Part shown: piece by piece, positions 62,263 to 64,000 of the stretch | How positions within the stretch are numbered: position 1 is the stretch's first letter | Layout: each line of letters starts with the position of its first letter | Assembly: GCF_947179515.1 (NCBI RefSeq) | Contig: NC_067488.1 | Span: 29,483,039 to 29,547,038 of the forward strand | Length of the DNA stretch: 64,000 nt | Reading direction: 5' to 3' | Source: Apodemus sylvaticus | Taxonomy: Eukaryota > Chordata > Mammalia > Rodentia > Muridae | Notes under the pieces: generated by a model | Seen by the model: the letters and a program-made list of their open reading frames with translations, nothing else | What the model was told of the DNA's origin: nothing | The model's database searches: none | Program-made: the position numbers and the translations under genes

Positions 62263-62281
62263 GGTCCTGCTGCTGCTGCTG
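62227..62281. repeat. Adjacent triplet repeats (GAT)n(GGT)n(GCT)n
   Basis: About seven GAT, six GGT, then five GCT with a CCT break. Confidence 0.95.
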
Positions 62282-62660
62282 AATATAATGGTAGATTCTT
62301 TTATATTTCCTTTGCTATTCCTCCCTTTCTTAGATAAAAGGGCTGCATGTTTTTTTCTCACCTCTGAAAATAGCCATGAGTAAATATTGTTTGGCACTTA
62401 ATTCAAAATCAAAAAACAACACTGAAATAACTCTCTAGAAAGAGGCTGTTTTAACACTTGAATATACTAGAGAGGGAAAGTGCTACTTTTAAACTTCTTA
62501 AGACTTAAGTTGATGCTCATGTTCCCAATCCAATTGCGATGATGTCTAGCTTCTGCATTAGAAAAATTACTGAAGAGATTTGTTTGTTAGCACTCCCAGT
62601 TACCTTCTCACCTTTGTCTTAATAGTAAACAAACTTTAAGGCCCAGAATTTACAGCTGAC
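62282..62660. other. Intergenic, nothing identified
   Basis: No gene seen. Confidence 0.4.
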
Positions 62661-62664
62661 AAAG

Positions 62665-62968
62665 AAGGAAAAGGAGGAGGAGGAAGAGAAGGAGGAGGGG
62701 AAGGAGAAGGAGGAGGAGAGTAGGAAGGGAAAGAGGAGAAGGAGAAGGAAGGAGAAGGAGGAAGAAGAGAAGGAGAGGGAAGAAGGGGAAAAGAGGAGGA
62801 GGAAAAAGAAGATAAAGGAGGAGGAGGATGAAGGAGGAGGAGGGGAAGAAGAAGAAGGAGAAGAAGAAGGAGAAGGAGGAGAAGGAGAAGGAAAAGGAGG
62901 AGAAGGAGAGGAGGAGGAGGAGGAGGAGGAGGAGGAGGAGGAGGAGGAGGAGGAGGAGGAGGAGGAAG
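62665..62968. repeat. Polypurine tract ending in (GGA)n
   Basis: About 300 nt almost entirely A/G on the plus strand. The last about 55 nt are pure GGA. The Ser-, Leu- and Arg-rich frames here are artefacts. Confidence 0.95.
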
Positions 62969-63475
62969 CCATTTAACTTAAATCCAGTTCCCAGCAAAGG
63001 TGAAGGAAGCATTCCGTAAATTTCAGTGCTCCTAAGGCTGATTTCCAACTTATGTTTGGTTCTCTCTTTCTGCTACCCTTGAATAGATGTAGGACAGAGG
63101 ACAGGAAGCCTTGAAATGAGCTAGCCCCTACATGCTATATAGTGAGCACACTTTTAAGACTGCTGTTTCTTATGTAAAAATTTCATTTGATTTCTATGAA
63201 TTTGAAAAGATGTCTTCAGTTGGTTGTTTCCCTATAGAACATTACATCTCATAGTATGGACTGGATGGAAATGCCCTGCATCACAAGATCATATTTGATA
63301 TATTTGATCATATTTCATATTTTATCTCGTCTATTGTCATTTTGAAGAGCACTAGAGTTCATTGACATCATCAATAATAACTGAGATACATTTTCTCCTG
63401 GTATCTGGAATATGGCATGAAGAATTAGATGATTCAGTGACTCATATGCTACCCATCAACAATGTGTCTGTCTTT
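62969..63475. other. Intergenic, nothing identified
   Basis: No gene seen. Confidence 0.4.
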
Positions 63476-63477
63476 AT

Positions 63478-63888
63478 AACTGTTCTCTTGCTCTGGAGAA
63501 ACACCATGACATGACAACTTATAAAAAAAAGCCTTTAATATGTGACTTGCTTAGAGTATCAGAGGCTGAGCCCATAACCATCATGATGGGGAATAATGGA
63601 CCAAGCAGGCAAGCCTGGTGCTGAAAGCCCCTGTCTTATCTGTAAGTCAGATGCAGAGAGAGAAGGGGAGGGAAGGAGGGAGGGAGAAGGAAAGAGAAGG
63701 AGAGATGTAGAGAGAGTCTGAAGACTGGACCTAATGAGGGTTTTGAAACTTCAAAGCCACACCCACTGACATGCATCCTTCAACAACACCATACCTCTGA
63801 AACCTTTCTTATCAGCTCTACCAACTGGAGATACACTATGGAAATATGTGAGCCTATACGGGTATTCTCATTCAAACCACCACAGTGT
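63478..63888 (-). repeat. MaLR-like LTR copy with purine run
   Basis: GAGAAACACCATGACATGAC at the left and GCCACACCCACTGACATGC on the right. Same family as the insertion at 33059. A GGGAGGGA-type run at 63660-63710 lies inside. Confidence 0.6.
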
Positions 63889-64000
63889 CCTGGGATGAGG
63901 AAGGCTTAACTAACCATGTCCCTGCTCACTAAGTCCAGCCAATGGCACCACCCCTGCCTGACTTCAGGCACCTTCCATCTTTTTCCTGTGTTGTACTTCC

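Noticed and set aside
62619..63048. Poly-Ser, poly-Leu and poly-Arg frames on both strands
   Set aside because: Translation of the (GGA)n/polypurine tract, not a gene.

Overview
The window looks like rodent (murid) nuclear genomic DNA. Coding density is very low, microsatellites are abundant, and there are B1, B2, B3 and B4-type SINEs, Lx/L1 LINE fragments and MaLR-type LTRs. One multi-exon gene is present. I saw no rat-type ID SINE, which leans toward a mouse-like murid, but this is inference.

The only convincing protein-coding gene is A1bg (alpha-1-B glycoprotein), on the minus strand at 16859-20313. I could place all seven coding exons with GT/AG splice sites. They join into an unbroken 512-residue secreted protein made of a signal peptide and five Ig-like domains, one per exon, with every intron in phase 1. 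A polyadenylation signal lies at 16655-16660. Upstream of the start codon is a compact promoter region with a perfect STAT (GAS) motif and a perfect Onecut/HNF6 motif, consistent with a liver gene controlled by growth hormone. About 2 kb downstream, at 14540-14874, is a duplicated last exon that still has an open reading frame and a splice acceptor but is degraded in its Ig core. Its flanks are part of a tandem duplication of about 780 bp.

Region by region: 1-14300 is intergenic, with MaLR-like LTRs, a hAT (URR1-like) transposon, B3, B2, a tRNA-Val pseudogene and an L1 3' end. 14300-20540 is the A1bg locus. 20540-29000 is intergenic with B4, L1, RSINE/B4 and MLT1-like pieces. 29000-34000 is an old, nearly full-length plus-strand L1 whose body carries a MaLR insertion and two simple-repeat expansions; an L1 3' UTR-like piece on the other strand follows at 34790. 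34000-64000 is a gene-poor stretch with old MIR/L1M/MLT1 fragments, a composite LTR/ERV-like block at 45541-47440, and many long microsatellites, including a 330-bp polypyrimidine tract, a 300-bp polypurine tract and a (CG)n/(CA)n tract.

I found no viral gene with an intact frame, no CRISPR or prokaryotic features, and no clear undescribed system. The best leads are the open duplicated A1bg domain exon, the A1bg promoter cluster, and the tRNA-Val pseudogene joined head-to-tail to a B2 SINE.
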